Below are positions 1 through 12,904 of a stretch of 64,000 nt of DNA, one piece after another (the stretch's first letter is position 1; each line of letters opens with the position of its first letter). The position numbers and the translations under genes were made by a program. Origin of the DNA: Leucobacter weissii (GTDB lineage Bacteria; Actinomycetota; Actinomycetes; Actinomycetales; Microbacteriaceae); NCBI RefSeq assembly GCF_017565745.1, contig NZ_JAGDYM010000009.1:62001-126000 (forward strand), in the 5' to 3' direction. The notes beneath the pieces are model-generated. The model saw only the letters and a program-made list of their open reading frames with translations, was not told where the DNA came from and made no database searches.

Positions 1-438
1 ATACTCGATCTCGACGTTCTTGGCGAACGCGCCGGGGGTGCCGTAGACGTCGGAGATGACCGAGTGGTCGATCACCAGCTCGGCGGGGGCGAGGGGGTTG
101 ATCCGGTCGGGGCTGCCGCCGAGGTCGACCACGGCCTCGCGCATCGTGGCGAGATCGACCACGCAGGGCACGCCGGTGAAGTCCTGCATGATGACGCGCG
201 CGGGCGTGAACTGGATCTCGGTGTCGGGCTCGGCGCCCGGATCCCAGCCGCCCAGCGCCTCGATGTGCTGCTTCGTGACGTTCGCGCCGTCCTCGGTGCG
301 CAGCAGGTTCTCGAGCAGCACCTTCAGGCTGTAGGGCAGGCGCTTCGCGCCCTCGACGCTCCCCACGTTGAAGATCTGGTAGCCCTTCCCACCGACCTCG
401 AGAGTGCTCTGGGCGCCGAAACTGTTGAGTGATGCCAT
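1..438 (-). CDS. acnA: Aconitate hydratase, N-terminal part (runs off window)
   Basis: This is the first 146 residues of aconitase, the [4Fe-4S] TCA-cycle enzyme that interconverts citrate and isocitrate in the cytosol. The N-terminus begins [17 protein letters not shown] and carries the family segments [31 protein letters not shown] and [14 protein letters not shown]. These are typical of monomeric AcnA-type enzymes of about 900 residues. The cluster Cys residues lie beyond the window. The start is an ATG. Upstream there is a TAGAAT -10 box and a 14-base palindrome, so expression is probably controlled at its own promoter. Confidence 0.95.
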   Translation of the reverse strand, partial: MASLNSFGAQSTLEVGGKGYQIFNVGSVEGAKRLPYSLKVLLENLLRTEDGANVTKQHIEALGGWDPGAEPDTEIQFTPARVIMQDFTGVPCVVDLATMREAVVDLGGSPDRINPLAPAELVIDHSVISDVYGTPGAFAKNVEIEY

Positions 439-458
439 CACCGCTCCATCCAAAAATA

Positions 459-480
459 TCTTGATATCAAGACAATTCTA
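459..480 (-). promoter_or_regulatory. acnA promoter with operator-like palindrome
   Basis: On the minus strand a TAGAAT -10 hexamer (475-480) is followed at once by the perfect 14-base palindrome TCTTGATATCAAGA (459-472), about 20 bases before the acnA ATG. A palindrome covering the expected transcription start is a classical repressor position. No good -35 is visible. The regulator is not identified here; MarR- or TetR-type proteins bind sites of this size. Confidence 0.55.
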
Positions 481-540
481 CACCGCCCCGCGGACGCGGC
501 GGTTCGATCGGACCCACGCGCCGGAGCTCCGACCGGCGTG

Positions 541-1335
541 TCATTCGTCGGATGAAGAACGGGTGCCCTCACCTGGCGCGGAGCCCGCGGCCTCGGCCCG
601 GGCCTCGTCCGCGTCCACCGCCGAGCTGACCCTCGCCAGCACCAGCCAGGTGAACAGCACCGCGAGCGCGAACAACGGAACCCCCATCACCAGTCTGGCC
701 ACGCCGAGCGCTTCGGTGTCATCCGCGAAGTAGAGCGGGAGCTGGACGAGGAGCCTGGCCGCGAACAGGGCGATCCAGACCAGCGTGCACAGCACCGCGG
801 CGCGACGGAGCACCGGCACCTTGCGCCAGGCGGTGAGCGAGCCGCGCAGGAAGCCGAGCAGGAGACCGATCAGCGGCCAGCCGACCAGCAGCGAGACGGT
901 GTGCGCCAGGATCCACGCACCGTTGATGAAGAAACCGGGGACGAAGTAGCTGCTCCCCTCCCCGGTGAACATCACGGCAGCCACGCAGACCACCACGCCG
1001 AGGACCCCGGAGAGCGCGGCGGAGAGCGGCTCCCTGCGGATCAGCCGCACCACGACGGCGAGCACCGCGATGGCCAACGGGGCGATCGCCGCGATGCGCG
1101 CGTCCTTCGCGAGCACGTAGACCACCAGGAACAGCGTCGCGGGGACGAACGCCTCGACGAGGCCGCGCACGCCTCCGATCGCGTCGAGCACGCCCCGCGC
1201 CGTGACCGCTTCCCCGCCGAGCCCGGCCTGGACGGCACGGCCGAGGCCGCCGAGCCGCGCATCCCGCTCGCCGTCGCCGCTCGGCTCCGCCGAATCCTCG
1301 GGCTCCGCGCGACCCCCCGGCCGGTCCGGGCCCAT
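541..1335 (-). CDS. DUF3159 membrane protein
   Basis: A 264-residue actinobacterial integral membrane protein of the DUF3159 family; its function is not known. After about 50 polar residues come several hydrophobic segments, including VPATLFLVVYVLAKDARIAA and WPLIGLLLGFLRGSLTAW, then a charged C-terminal tail. I chose the ATG at 1335, which lies 2 bases after the DUF3710 stop and implies translational coupling; a longer open frame upstream is the antisense-like read-through of the neighbour. The DUF3710-DUF3159 pair is a conserved neighbourhood in Micrococcales. Confidence 0.85.
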   Translation of the reverse strand: MGPDRPGGRAEPEDSAEPSGDGERDARLGGLGRAVQAGLGGEAVTARGVLDAIGGVRGLVEAFVPATLFLVVYVLAKDARIAAIAPLAIAVLAVVVRLIRREPLSAALSGVLGVVVCVAAVMFTGEGSSYFVPGFFINGAWILAHTVSLLVGWPLIGLLLGFLRGSLTAWRKVPVLRRAAVLCTLVWIALFAARLLVQLPLYFADDTEALGVARLVMGVPLFALAVLFTWLVLARVSSAVDADEARAEAAGSAPGEGTRSSSDE

Positions 1336-1337
1336 GC

Positions 1338-2024
1338 CTACGCCGACCCGCCCGCGGCCGCCTGGCCGTTCGGCTGAACGCCGGCCGGAACACTGAGGGG
1401 AAGCAGCTCGCTCGGAGGCATCGGCTGATCCCCGCGCACGATCACCGTGTCCCGGAAGAGCTCGTCCACCTTGGCCCGGGCCTCGGAATCGCCGGTGGCG
1501 CGCCCCATGATCGCTCCGCGCAGCAACCACCGCGGGCCGTCCACCCCCACGAAGCGCACCGCGCGCGTGCCGCCGCCCTGCTCCGCGGGCACCGGCGCCG
1601 CTGCGGCGAGCTCCGGTCCGAACGCGCCGGATTCCTCCTGCACGCTGCTGCCCTGCGAGGCGAACTGCTGCGCGATCTCGCGGCGCACGCCGTGCCACAG
1701 CCCCGAGCTCTTCGGCGCGCTGAACGCCTGGAGCTGGAGCACCGAATCGGCGTACTCGAGCGTCACCGCCACGACGCGCTTCGAGCGCTCATCCACCTCC
1801 AGCCGGAGCTGGAGCCCCTCCCGAGGCGCGATCTTGACACCCCCCAGATCGACGTAGGGGCGCATCGCGGGCACCTCCGACGCGTCGAAGGGCCCGGCCG
1901 TCTCGCGATCCTCCGGAGCCGACTTGGCGTCGTCCTCCGCCGCGCGGCCCTCCTCGGGGTCGATCTCGCTCAGAGCGACCGCGTCGCCCGCCTCCGAAGG
2001 GTTCTCAGATGTCTCGTCGCTCAT
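1338..2024 (-). CDS. DUF3710 family protein
   Basis: A 228-residue soluble actinobacterial protein of the DUF3710 family, biochemical role unknown. An acidic, low-complexity N-terminus (about 45 residues) precedes the conserved core, which contains YVDLGGVKIAPREGLQLRLE, SSGLWHGVRREIA and DGPRWLLRGAIMG. The start ATG at 2024 (MSDETSENPSE) has GAGGA just upstream and avoids 29 non-conserved residues of a longer frame. It follows dut on the same strand and is coupled to DUF3159 downstream, so dut, DUF3710 and DUF3159 probably form one operon. Confidence 0.87.
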   Translation of the reverse strand: MSDETSENPSEAGDAVALSEIDPEEGRAAEDDAKSAPEDRETAGPFDASEVPAMRPYVDLGGVKIAPREGLQLRLEVDERSKRVVAVTLEYADSVLQLQAFSAPKSSGLWHGVRREIAQQFASQGSSVQEESGAFGPELAAAAPVPAEQGGGTRAVRFVGVDGPRWLLRGAIMGRATGDSEARAKVDELFRDTVIVRGDQPMPPSELLPLSVPAGVQPNGQAAAGGSA

Positions 2025-2091
2025 GATCCTCGTCTTGCTTCCTTTACGATTCGGTCGTTGGAACTGCTCGCACGCACTCGCCGCCGCGCGG

Positions 2092-2541
2092 TCACGCGGA
2101 ATCCCGGACACCCGTGGAGCCGAACCCGCCGACTCCCCGCTCGCTCGGCGGCAGTTCGTCCGCGGGCAGGAATCGCGCCTGCGACACCGGCGCGACGATC
2201 AGCTGGGCGATGCGGTCCCCCGCCTCGATGCGGAAGGGCTCGCTCCGGTCGGTGTTGATCAGCGGCACCTTGATCTCGCCCCGATACCCCGCGTCGATCG
2301 TGCCGGGAGCGTTCAGCACGGTGATCCCGTGCCTCACCGCGAGGCCGCTCCGCGGCACCACGAATGCGGCGAACCCCTCCGGCAGCGCGAAAGCGATGCC
2401 CGTGCCGACCAGGGCGCGCTCCCCCGGTCCGATCACCAGCTCCTCTGCGCTGCGCAGGTCGGCGCCGGCGTCCCCGGGCTTCGCGTACAGCGGGAACTGC
2501 TCCGGAGAGCCGACGGTCGGAAGGTCTACGAGATCGCTCAC
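2092..2541 (-). CDS. dut: dUTP diphosphatase
   Basis: Hydrolyses dUTP to dUMP and pyrophosphate, keeping uracil out of DNA and feeding thymidylate synthesis; it acts as a cytosolic trimer. The 149-residue protein has all five family motifs: GDAGADLRS, VPRSGLAVRHG, NAPGTIDAGYRGEIKV, GDRIAQLIV and the C-terminal RGVGGFGSTG arm that closes over the nucleotide. The start is GTG at 2541. A TAGCCT hexamer ends 6 bases before it, suggesting a leaderless mRNA. Confidence 0.96.
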   Translation of the reverse strand: MSDLVDLPTVGSPEQFPLYAKPGDAGADLRSAEELVIGPGERALVGTGIAFALPEGFAAFVVPRSGLAVRHGITVLNAPGTIDAGYRGEIKVPLINTDRSEPFRIEAGDRIAQLIVAPVSQARFLPADELPPSERGVGGFGSTGVRDSA

Positions 2542-2546
2542 CCCGA

Positions 2547-2553
2547 TAGGCTA
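2547..2553. promoter_or_regulatory. Overlapping divergent -10 elements (dut / DUF3093)
   Basis: The heptamer TAGGCTA reads as a TAGGCT -10 on the plus strand (2547-2552, towards DUF3093) and as TAGCCT on the minus strand (2548-2553, towards dut). The minus copy is 6 bases from the dut GTG. This looks like a shared bidirectional -10. I see no strong -35 on either side. Confidence 0.4.
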
Positions 2554-2590
2554 GCGGATCGCCCGCCGCTCCTGCCGAGATAATAGGAGT

Positions 2591-3052
2591 ATGACCGCAA
2601 TACCCGCCGCCGCCCGCTACCGGGAGCGCTTGTCGCCCGGCCCCTGGATGTTCATCGCCCTGCTCCTGCTGGTGCCGGCGGTGATGCTGGTGGTCACTCC
2701 GCTGAATCCGGCCCTGGCCGTCCCGATCGGAGTCATGGCCTACGCGGCGGTGGCGGGATCGCTCGTGCTGTTCGCACCCGTCGTCCGCGTCGAGCACGGC
2801 GAGCTCACCGCAGGCGCGGCACGCATCCCCATCACCGTGCTGGGCGAGGCCGAGGCACTCGGCAGAGACGGACTCCGCGAGGCGATCGGGCCCGGCCTCG
2901 ACGCCCGCAGCTACCTGCTGGTGCGCGGATACATCCATCGGGCGGTGCGCATCGACGTCCGCGACCCGGCGGATCCCGCCCCGTGCTGGATCATCACCAC
3001 GCGCCGGCCGGACGAGCTGATCGCCGCGATCGACGCCGCCAGGAGCGGATGA
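2591..3052 (+). CDS. DUF3093 membrane protein
   Basis: A 153-residue actinobacterial protein of the DUF3093 family, function unknown. It starts with YRERLSPGPWMFIALLLL, has two hydrophobic segments at about residues 20-45 and 48-65, then a soluble C-terminal domain ending in CWIITTRRPDELIAAID. A purine-rich TAGGAG lies just before the ATG. It is divergent from dut and convergent with the DUF4193 gene, with a duplicated hairpin between them. Confidence 0.85.
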   Translation: MTAIPAAARYRERLSPGPWMFIALLLLVPAVMLVVTPLNPALAVPIGVMAYAAVAGSLVLFAPVVRVEHGELTAGAARIPITVLGEAEALGRDGLREAIGPGLDARSYLLVRGYIHRAVRIDVRDPADPAPCWIITTRRPDELIAAIDAARSG

Positions 3053-3071
3053 GGAACCGCCCCGCCCCGTG

Positions 3072-3199
3072 CGAGCATTCCGGCGCAGTGGCGCCGCCGC
3101 AGAATGCCTGAAAAGCGATGCTTTTCAGTTCGAGCATTCCGGCGCAGTGGCGCCGCCGCAGAATGCCTGAAAAGCGATGCTTTTCAGTTCGAGCATTCC
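3072..3199. repeat. 59-base tandem duplication carrying terminator hairpins
   Basis: Two identical 59-base units (3072-3130 and 3131-3189) are followed by the first 10 bases of a third. Each unit holds the hairpin CTGAAAAGC-GAT-GCTTTTCAG (3108-3128 and 3167-3187) and a second inverted repeat, GCATTC...GAATGC around GGCGC-AGTG-GCGCC. The right-hand hairpin overlaps the DUF4193 stop codon at 3184-3186. The element lies between convergent genes, so it is best read as a duplicated bidirectional terminator. Confidence 0.8.
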
Positions 3200-3474
3200 G
3201 CGCAGATCGGACCGAGATCGGTCTCGTGATCCATCTGCGAGCGGTGCCGGACCAGGAAGCAGCTCACGCAGGTGAACTCGTCATCCTGCTGCGGCAGCAC
3301 CACGACATCGAGCTCGATGTCCGACAGATCGGCGCCCGCCAGCTCGAACCCCGGGTTGTCGGCGTCCTCCGAATCGATCGCGGACTCGCCCTTCGCGGGC
3401 ACGCGCTCCTTCAACGCCTCGATGGACTCGGCGTCTTCCTCGGACTTGCGCGGAGCGTCGTAATCGGTGGCCAT
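3184..3474 (-). CDS. DUF4193 family small zinc-ribbon-like protein
   Basis: A 96-residue acidic actinobacterial protein of the DUF4193 family, function unknown. The N-terminal half is Glu/Asp-rich; the C-terminal half has a CVSC...CAEC pattern that would fit a treble-clef or ribbon zinc site (FTCVSCFLVRHRSQM, then GPICAECSN). Family length is about 95-100, so the gene is complete. Its last codons and stop lie at the edge of a 59-base tandem duplication, which therefore did not change the protein. Confidence 0.88.
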   Translation of the reverse strand: MATDYDAPRKSEEDAESIEALKERVPAKGESAIDSEDADNPGFELAGADLSDIELDVVVLPQQDDEFTCVSCFLVRHRSQMDHETDLGPICAECSN

Positions 3475-3707
3475 GCTCTCCTGTTTCTCGTCGTCTGTCT
3501 CCGCCTGACTGCATCGACTGCGGCCATAGTTTGCCCGAGTTGGGCCTCGCGCGCAAACTCTCGGCCCGTGAGTTCGCTGAGTGCGTAAGCGACCGAGGGT
3601 CGAGGCGACGGAGATCGTCCGGTGAAGTTGCCCAACCGCCGCGTCAATGAGCGGAATGCGGGCTCGGATATGCGACGCTAGGCTGGATTCGCAAGGAGGA
3701 TGTCGCG

Positions 3708-4847
3708 ATGGATGAACTGCGTTTGGTGCGGCGCGAGGACCGCTCGCTCATCGTGGCGACGGACTCCGGCGAGGAGTTCCGGCTCGTCGTCGACGACTCG
3801 CTGCTCGCGGAGCTCCGCCACCTCTCCCGCCCTCCGCGCGGGTCCCTGAGGATCAACCCCCGAGAAGTGCAGTCGCTGCTCCGCTCCGGCAAGACCCGCT
3901 CCGAGGTGGCCGCGGCCACCGGAGCCGAGGAGAGCGACATCGAGCGCTACGAGGAACCGGTGCTCGCCGAACGGCGCTACATCCTCGAACTCGCACAGGC
4001 CGTTCCCGTGCGGACCAGCCCCGGCGAGAGCCCCGAGGAGCGGTTCGGCGACGTCATCACGGCGCGGCTCGACGGCCTCGCCGCCGAGAACGTCGTGTGG
4101 AGGTCCTGGCGCGACGAGGACTCCGGCTGGATGATCGGCCTCGATTTCGTCTCCCGCGACGCGGCGCATCAGGCGGTGTGGTCGTTCGAGCACCGCAAGG
4201 CGCTGCTCTCCCCCGTGACCCCCCACGCCGTCTCGCTCTCGAAGCAGGGGGATCTCGGGGATCAGCTGATCCCGAAGCTCAGGGCCGTCGACGCCGAGGA
4301 CCGCTTCGACTCCGGCGCCTTCGATCCCGAGCGCCTCACGGCGGGGATCGACGCGCAGGCGGACGGGGATGAGCCGGAGCGCCCGATCTCGAGCCACGTC
4401 GCGGCGGACCACCCGTCGACCGGCTCCATCCCCGTGATCGACGCCGAATCGGAGTATCTGCGACGGCAGCACATCGAGGAACGGGCGATCAAGACGCCCG
4501 AGGCGGAACTCCCGGATCTCGGCCAGACCGCGGACCTGCTCGACGCGCTGCGCCGGCGCCGGGGCGAGCGCGACGTCGAGCACACCGAGGCGGTGCGGGA
4601 CAACGAGCCGCTGCCCTTCCCCGGCGCCGGACAGGCGGCGACCGGGGAGCATCTCGGCGAGCCGGTCGGCGCGGACGGATCCGACGAGCCGCGAGCGGAC
4701 GGTTCGGAGCAGGCGCCGCCGGCGGAGCCCGACGCCGCCGCCGCGGAGAGCTCCGCCGCGGAGAAGAACCGGAAGAAGGGCCGGACGGCGATCCCCAGCT
4801 GGGACGACATCCTCTTCGGCACCCGCGGCGACGAAGACCCGAGCTGA
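3708..4847 (+). CDS. sepH: Septation protein SepH
   Basis: SepH is an actinobacterial cell-division protein that binds FtsZ and promotes filament assembly. The 379-residue product has the DUF3071 domain at about residues 1-165 (start MDELRLVRREDRSLIVATDS; core NPREVQSLLRSGKTRSEVAA, an HTH-like segment; SWRDEDSGWMIGLDFVSRD) and a long disordered acidic and Ala-rich tail, with a short conserved end PSWDDILFGTRG. AAGGAGG precedes the ATG and a TAGGCT -10 lies at 3679-3684. The gene is monocistronic and convergent with its downstream neighbour, with a 5-base gap. Confidence 0.93.
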   Translation: MDELRLVRREDRSLIVATDSGEEFRLVVDDSLLAELRHLSRPPRGSLRINPREVQSLLRSGKTRSEVAAATGAEESDIERYEEPVLAERRYILELAQAVPVRTSPGESPEERFGDVITARLDGLAAENVVWRSWRDEDSGWMIGLDFVSRDAAHQAVWSFEHRKALLSPVTPHAVSLSKQGDLGDQLIPKLRAVDAEDRFDSGAFDPERLTAGIDAQADGDEPERPISSHVAADHPSTGSIPVIDAESEYLRRQHIEERAIKTPEAELPDLGQTADLLDALRRRRGERDVEHTEAVRDNEPLPFPGAGQAATGEHLGEPVGADGSDEPRADGSEQAPPAEPDAAAAESSAAEKNRKKGRTAIPSWDDILFGTRGDEDPS

Positions 4848-4852
4848 GGCCC

Positions 4853-6070
4853 TCAGCCGACGAGACCCGCGACCGCCGTCACCGCGGAGGCGAATCCGGT
4901 TCCCGAGAGCGCCCCGGCCAGCGAGAGCGGCACTCCGCGCTCCTCGGCGCTCAGCCCGCCGTGCTGGCCGATCATTCGGAGCGCCTCGGGCGAATCGCCG
5001 GAGGTCACCAGCGCGATCTGCGCGCGAGCCACCACGAGCACCTCGCCGAGGCGCGGCGCGACCTCGTCCGCGACGGGCCCGAACCACCCGGCGGCGATCG
5101 CCTCGTCGCGGGGGACGGCCCAGGCCTGACGGCCGAGATCCGCCGACAGCTCCCGCGCGACGGCCCCGGGATCGACGCCGGGATCCAGATAGAGGGACCG
5201 GAACCTCGGCTCGCCGCCGATCTCGAACGCGTGGTCGCGGAGCGCGGCCGAGCGGTCCACGAAGACCTGCCGCTCCGGCGGCACGTCGACCATGCCGTGA
5301 TCGGCGGTGACCGCGACGCCGATGCCGCCGGGCATCGTCCGCAGGAAGTCGTCCAGCGCCGCGTCCAGCGCCTCCAGGCGCCTCACCCAGAGCGCACTCC
5401 GCCAGCCCTCGGCGTGACCGGCCTTGTCGAGCTCGTCGATGTAGACGTAGACCAGCGCGGGATCGCCGCCCCTGAGCACCTCTCCGGCCGTCGCGAGACG
5501 ATCCTCGATGCGCTGGGCGCCGAGATACTCCGCGCCCCCGAGTATCGCCTCGGTCAGTCCCCCGGAGCGGTGCGCCGGCCGGCCGATCGCGACCGCGCGG
5601 GCGCCGATCCCGGCCGCGAGATCCCAGAGCGGGGTCGCGCGCTGCCACTCCCGCACCTCGTCGATGCCCTGCCACTCCTTGAGCGGACTGATCAGGCCGA
5701 GTTCGGGGTGGCGGATGCGGTAGCCGATCAGCCCGTGGGATCCCGGCAGGCGAGCGGTGCAGAGGGAGGTCAGCGCCGCCGCGGTCGTGCTCGGCAGCAC
5801 GGTCTCCACGCGACGGGTGGCGAGACCCGCGAGGACCGGGGCATGGGCGCGCATCGCCCGCAGATTGGCCGCCCCGAGCCCGTCGACGACCACGAGGACG
5901 AAACCGCGGATCCCGGGCAGGCTCTCGGGCGGGCGGATCGCGCCCGGAGACGCGAGCGACTCGCCGAGCACCGCTCCCGGATCCGCGCCGAGCCCTTTCG
6001 CGAGGGCGGCGATACCGGTCGGCAGAATCGCGGCCAGCCTCGCTCCGTTGTCCGTGACCGTCGGTAGCAT
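4853..6070 (-). CDS. Alkaline phosphatase superfamily protein (phosphodiesterase-like)
   Basis: A 405-residue enzyme of the nucleotide pyrophosphatase/phosphodiesterase branch of the alkaline phosphatase superfamily; substrate unknown. Visible metal-site and nucleophile motifs are [14 protein letters not shown] near residue 50, the nucleophile region [25 protein letters not shown] and the late TADHGMVDV. There is no obvious signal peptide, so it is probably cytosolic. I chose the ATG at 6070 because a TACGAT hexamer ends 6 bases upstream (leaderless). It lies divergent to parC and next to sepH, a common Micrococcales arrangement. Confidence 0.85.
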   Translation of the reverse strand: MLPTVTDNGARLAAILPTGIAALAKGLGADPGAVLGESLASPGAIRPPESLPGIRGFVLVVVDGLGAANLRAMRAHAPVLAGLATRRVETVLPSTTAAALTSLCTARLPGSHGLIGYRIRHPELGLISPLKEWQGIDEVREWQRATPLWDLAAGIGARAVAIGRPAHRSGGLTEAILGGAEYLGAQRIEDRLATAGEVLRGGDPALVYVYIDELDKAGHAEGWRSALWVRRLEALDAALDDFLRTMPGGIGVAVTADHGMVDVPPERQVFVDRSAALRDHAFEIGGEPRFRSLYLDPGVDPGAVARELSADLGRQAWAVPRDEAIAAGWFGPVADEVAPRLGEVLVVARAQIALVTSGDSPEALRMIGQHGGLSAEERGVPLSLAGALSGTGFASAVTAVAGLVG

Positions 6071-6160
6071 GGGCTCATCGTATCCGAACCGCCGCGCCGG
6101 TTCTCGGCCCGTGACCGCCCGGGCGCCCCTCCTCTCCGACCGAAAGGCACGACCCGAACC

Positions 6161-8629
<2,469 letters not shown>

Positions 8630-8652
8630 TCCCCTCCCTCGTCCGGGAAACC

Positions 8653-8666
8653 GGGGACGCATACGC
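8653..8666. repeat. Left 14-base inverted repeat flanking the DUF559-like pseudogene
   Basis: GGGGACGCATACGC lies 23 bases after the parC stop. Its exact reverse complement occurs at 9628-9641, so the pair brackets the broken DUF559-like gene. It marks the point where similarity of the pseudogene to its family ends. Confidence 0.7.
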
Positions 8667-9461
8667 TGGACTCGGGGAGCGCGATCTCACTGCACCCCAG
8701 CAGTCGGCCGTTGCGTCCGTACACGTCGAAGTCGAGCTCCGGATCCGGCACGTCCCACTCCGCCAGCGCGAGCCTCAGATGCGTCTCGGGCGCCGAGGCG
8801 CTGCGGGTCGAGAGCCGCGGCAGCAGTTCCCGCAGCACGGATCGACCCCGGCGGAAGCGAACGGCCACCGCACCCTCGAGGTCTTCGATCGTCGCGTGCG
8901 GCGGCCGTGCCAGCCGCTGCGTGCCGGGGATCCGGTCCCGGCGAATCACTCCGTCGCCGAGCGCGATCCCATCGCGTCGCGCCAGGCGCGGCGCGAGCAT
9001 GCACCAGGTGCTGACCGCGTCGGTCACCGGAAGGCCGCGATGCCGAACGACCCGCACGAATCCGGAGTCCGTTCTCGAGCCGCGCACCCCTCGGATCCGT
9101 GGGGCCCGACCGGGCGATGAGCACGCGACCTCAAGCGCGTCGTCGCCGCCCGGTGGGGCCGGCAGATCCCGGATCACCGCGGCGGTCCGACCGCAGAAGA
9201 AGTCCTCCGGCGGCAGCACGGACGCCAGAGCTCGTGCGCGGCGCAGCTGACCGGCGCGCCAGGCGACAGCAGCGTGCGGGGATCCCCCAGCCGCTCCCCC
9301 TCTGTATCGGCCCCATCGTCGAGACGCCGGTACACGCCGTGGAACGGGTGCTCGAGGTCGCGTCCCGCGAGCCGCGACCTCGTCACGCCCTGCTGCCTGG
9401 CGTTGCGAGCGGAGAACGCGGCGCCGAGACCGGCGGGAAGCGGGGTGATCCGACGGGGCAT
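8653..9461 (-). pseudogene. Broken DUF559/AbiEi-like protein gene
   Basis: Reading left from the ATG at 9461, the frame MPRRITPLPAGLGAAFSARN and GVTRSRLAGRDLEHPFHGVY matches the N-terminal winged-helix part of the AbiEi-like/DUF559 proteins that are multicopy in Microbacteriaceae. Near 9255 the sense moves to another frame (RRARALASVLPPEDFFCGRT, then LRLALAEWDVPDPELDFDVY and GRNGRLLGCSEIALPES), so there is a frameshift. The C-terminal nuclease-like part that normally follows is absent: coding similarity stops at about 8665 inside an inverted repeat. A frameshift plus 3' truncation indicates decay. Confidence 0.6.
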
Positions 9462-9590
9462 GCCTCGAGTCTCGCGGATCCGGGAGCCGCGGGTTCCCGC
9501 CGCACCCGGATCGGTGGATAACTCGCCGCCGCGGCAAAACAGCGAGGGACGACCGATCCGGTCCCCTCCGATCGTCCTCTCCAGCGAATC

Positions 9591-9641
9591 GGGGACGTGA
9601 ATGACGGCTGTCTGGGCCGTGAAACCGGCGTATGCGTCCCC
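9591..9641. repeat. Right inverted repeat inside a folded element
   Basis: GCGTATGCGTCCCC (9628-9641) is the reverse complement of 8653-8666. It is also the right arm of a local structure: GGGGACG at 9591-9597 pairs with CGTCCCC at 9635-9641, around an inner ACGGC...GCCGT hairpin. The whole 309-base gap 9462-9770 holds this element and the TetR promoter and operators, and no further gene. Confidence 0.6.
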
Positions 9642-9716
9642 TACTCGGTGAGGAATGGGAATGAGGAAGAGAAAGGGGGAAGGGGCAGGGCGGAGGACGG
9701 AGCAGGAGAAGTGGTG

Positions 9717-9746
9717 TAGAATGAACAAGTTCAGTGAATACGTTCA
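9717..9746 (+). promoter_or_regulatory. TetR gene promoter with two tandem palindromic operators
   Basis: A TAGAAT -10 hexamer (9717-9722) runs straight into two 12-base palindromes, TGAACAAGTTCA (9722-9733) and TGAATACGTTCA (9735-9746), with centres 13 bases apart. They cover the expected transcription start of the TetR-DoxX operon, which suggests autorepression by the TetR protein encoded immediately downstream. Confidence 0.7.
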
Positions 9747-9770
9747 TCATATGGAAAAGGGGCGGTCGCG

Positions 9771-10385
9771 ATGGGAGTACGGGACGAGGCGAGGGAGCGC
9801 ACGCGGGCGCGCGTGCTCGACAGCGCCGCACATCGCTTCCGTCAGGACGGCTTCGACGCCGCCACGATCCGCGGGATCGCCGACGACGCGGGAGTGAGCG
9901 TGGGCTCGGTCCTCGCCGTCGGCGACAAGCAGTCGCTGCTGGTCGAGGTGTTCGACCGCGGGATCGCGGAGCTGCATCGGCAGGCGCCCGGCGCCCGCGG
10001 ATCCGCAGCCGGACCGGCATCGTCCTCGGCCGAGGCGCTGCTCGCCATCGTCAAACCCTTCCTCGGGCTCTTCACCGCGGATCCTGCGCTCGCGCGCCGC
10101 TACGCGGCGATCCTCGTCGCGGGAGCGCACCGTTCCGAGGTCTTCGACTCGCTCGCACGCAGGCTGACCGACGAGTTCGGCGACCGGTTCGAGGCGGCCG
10201 GCCGGGCCCCCGCCGAGGCGAGGGCCCGGGCGCGGGCCGCCTACTACTCGTACCTCGGCGTGCTCTTCTCGGCGGCCGGCGCCGGCGATCGCACGTCGCC
10301 CGACCTCGCGGCGCTCGAGGGGCGCCTGCGCGACGTGTTCGCATCGTTCGACCGCGAGGAGGACCGGAGAGGTGCGGCATCATGA
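9771..10385 (+). CDS. TetR-family transcriptional regulator
   Basis: A 204-residue one-domain repressor. The N-terminal helix-turn-helix is at about residues 12-55 (RARVLDSAAHRFRQDGFDAA, then IRGIADDAGVSVGSVLAVGD); the C-terminal ligand domain is Ala-rich and variable. GGGGCGG precedes the ATG. Two 12-base palindromes just upstream are the likely operator. The stop overlaps the start of a DoxX-like gene by 4 bases (ATGA), so the two are one transcription and translation unit. The ligand is unknown. Confidence 0.88.
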   Translation: MGVRDEARERTRARVLDSAAHRFRQDGFDAATIRGIADDAGVSVGSVLAVGDKQSLLVEVFDRGIAELHRQAPGARGSAAGPASSSAEALLAIVKPFLGLFTADPALARRYAAILVAGAHRSEVFDSLARRLTDEFGDRFEAAGRAPAEARARARAAYYSYLGVLFSAAGAGDRTSPDLAALEGRLRDVFASFDREEDRRGAAS

Positions 10386-10738
10386 TCCTCGCGCCCGATC
10401 CGTGGTGGCCGCAGGCGGTCCTCGCCGCGATCCTGCTGGGTGACGCCCTGCTCTCCCTGCGCCCGCCCCGCTTCATCCGCGACTGCCTCGACGGGGTCGG
10501 CTTCCCGCGCGCCTGGTGGTGGACGCTCATCGCGATCAAGGGCGTCGCCGCAGCCGGTCTCATCGCCGGCCTCTGGCTTCCCGGTGTCGGCTTCGCCGCC
10601 AACACGGGCGTCGTCGCCTACTTCGTCTGCGCCGCGGCCGCCCACCTGCGCGCGAGATTCACGGGGTCCGCGTTCTGGGTGAACTGCCTCGGAATGCTCG
10701 CGCTCTCCACCGCCGCGCTCGCGGTCTCCCACCTCTGA
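10382..10738 (+). CDS. DoxX-like small membrane protein
   Basis: A 118-residue protein with four predicted membrane helices (around QAVLAAILLGDALLSL, WTLIAIKGVAAAGLIAGLWL, VVAYFVCAAAAHLRAR and LGMLALSTAALAVS), the pattern of the DoxX-like family. Members are often linked to thiol or redox stress, but no activity can be assigned here. It starts in the 4-base ATGA overlap with the TetR gene, which probably controls it. The opposite-strand parE begins its 3' end 42 bases further on. Confidence 0.75.
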   Translation: MILAPDPWWPQAVLAAILLGDALLSLRPPRFIRDCLDGVGFPRAWWWTLIAIKGVAAAGLIAGLWLPGVGFAANTGVVAYFVCAAAAHLRARFTGSAFWVNCLGMLALSTAALAVSHL

Positions 10739-10780
10739 GGGCCGGAGGGGGCCGGGACGACCGGCCGGGAGCCGTGAGGA

Positions 10781-12904
<2,124 letters not shown>

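Noticed and set aside
3678-5675. A long minus-strand frame across sepH
   Set aside because: Low-complexity Arg/Gly-rich translation; sepH on the plus strand has clear family motifs, start and ribosome site.
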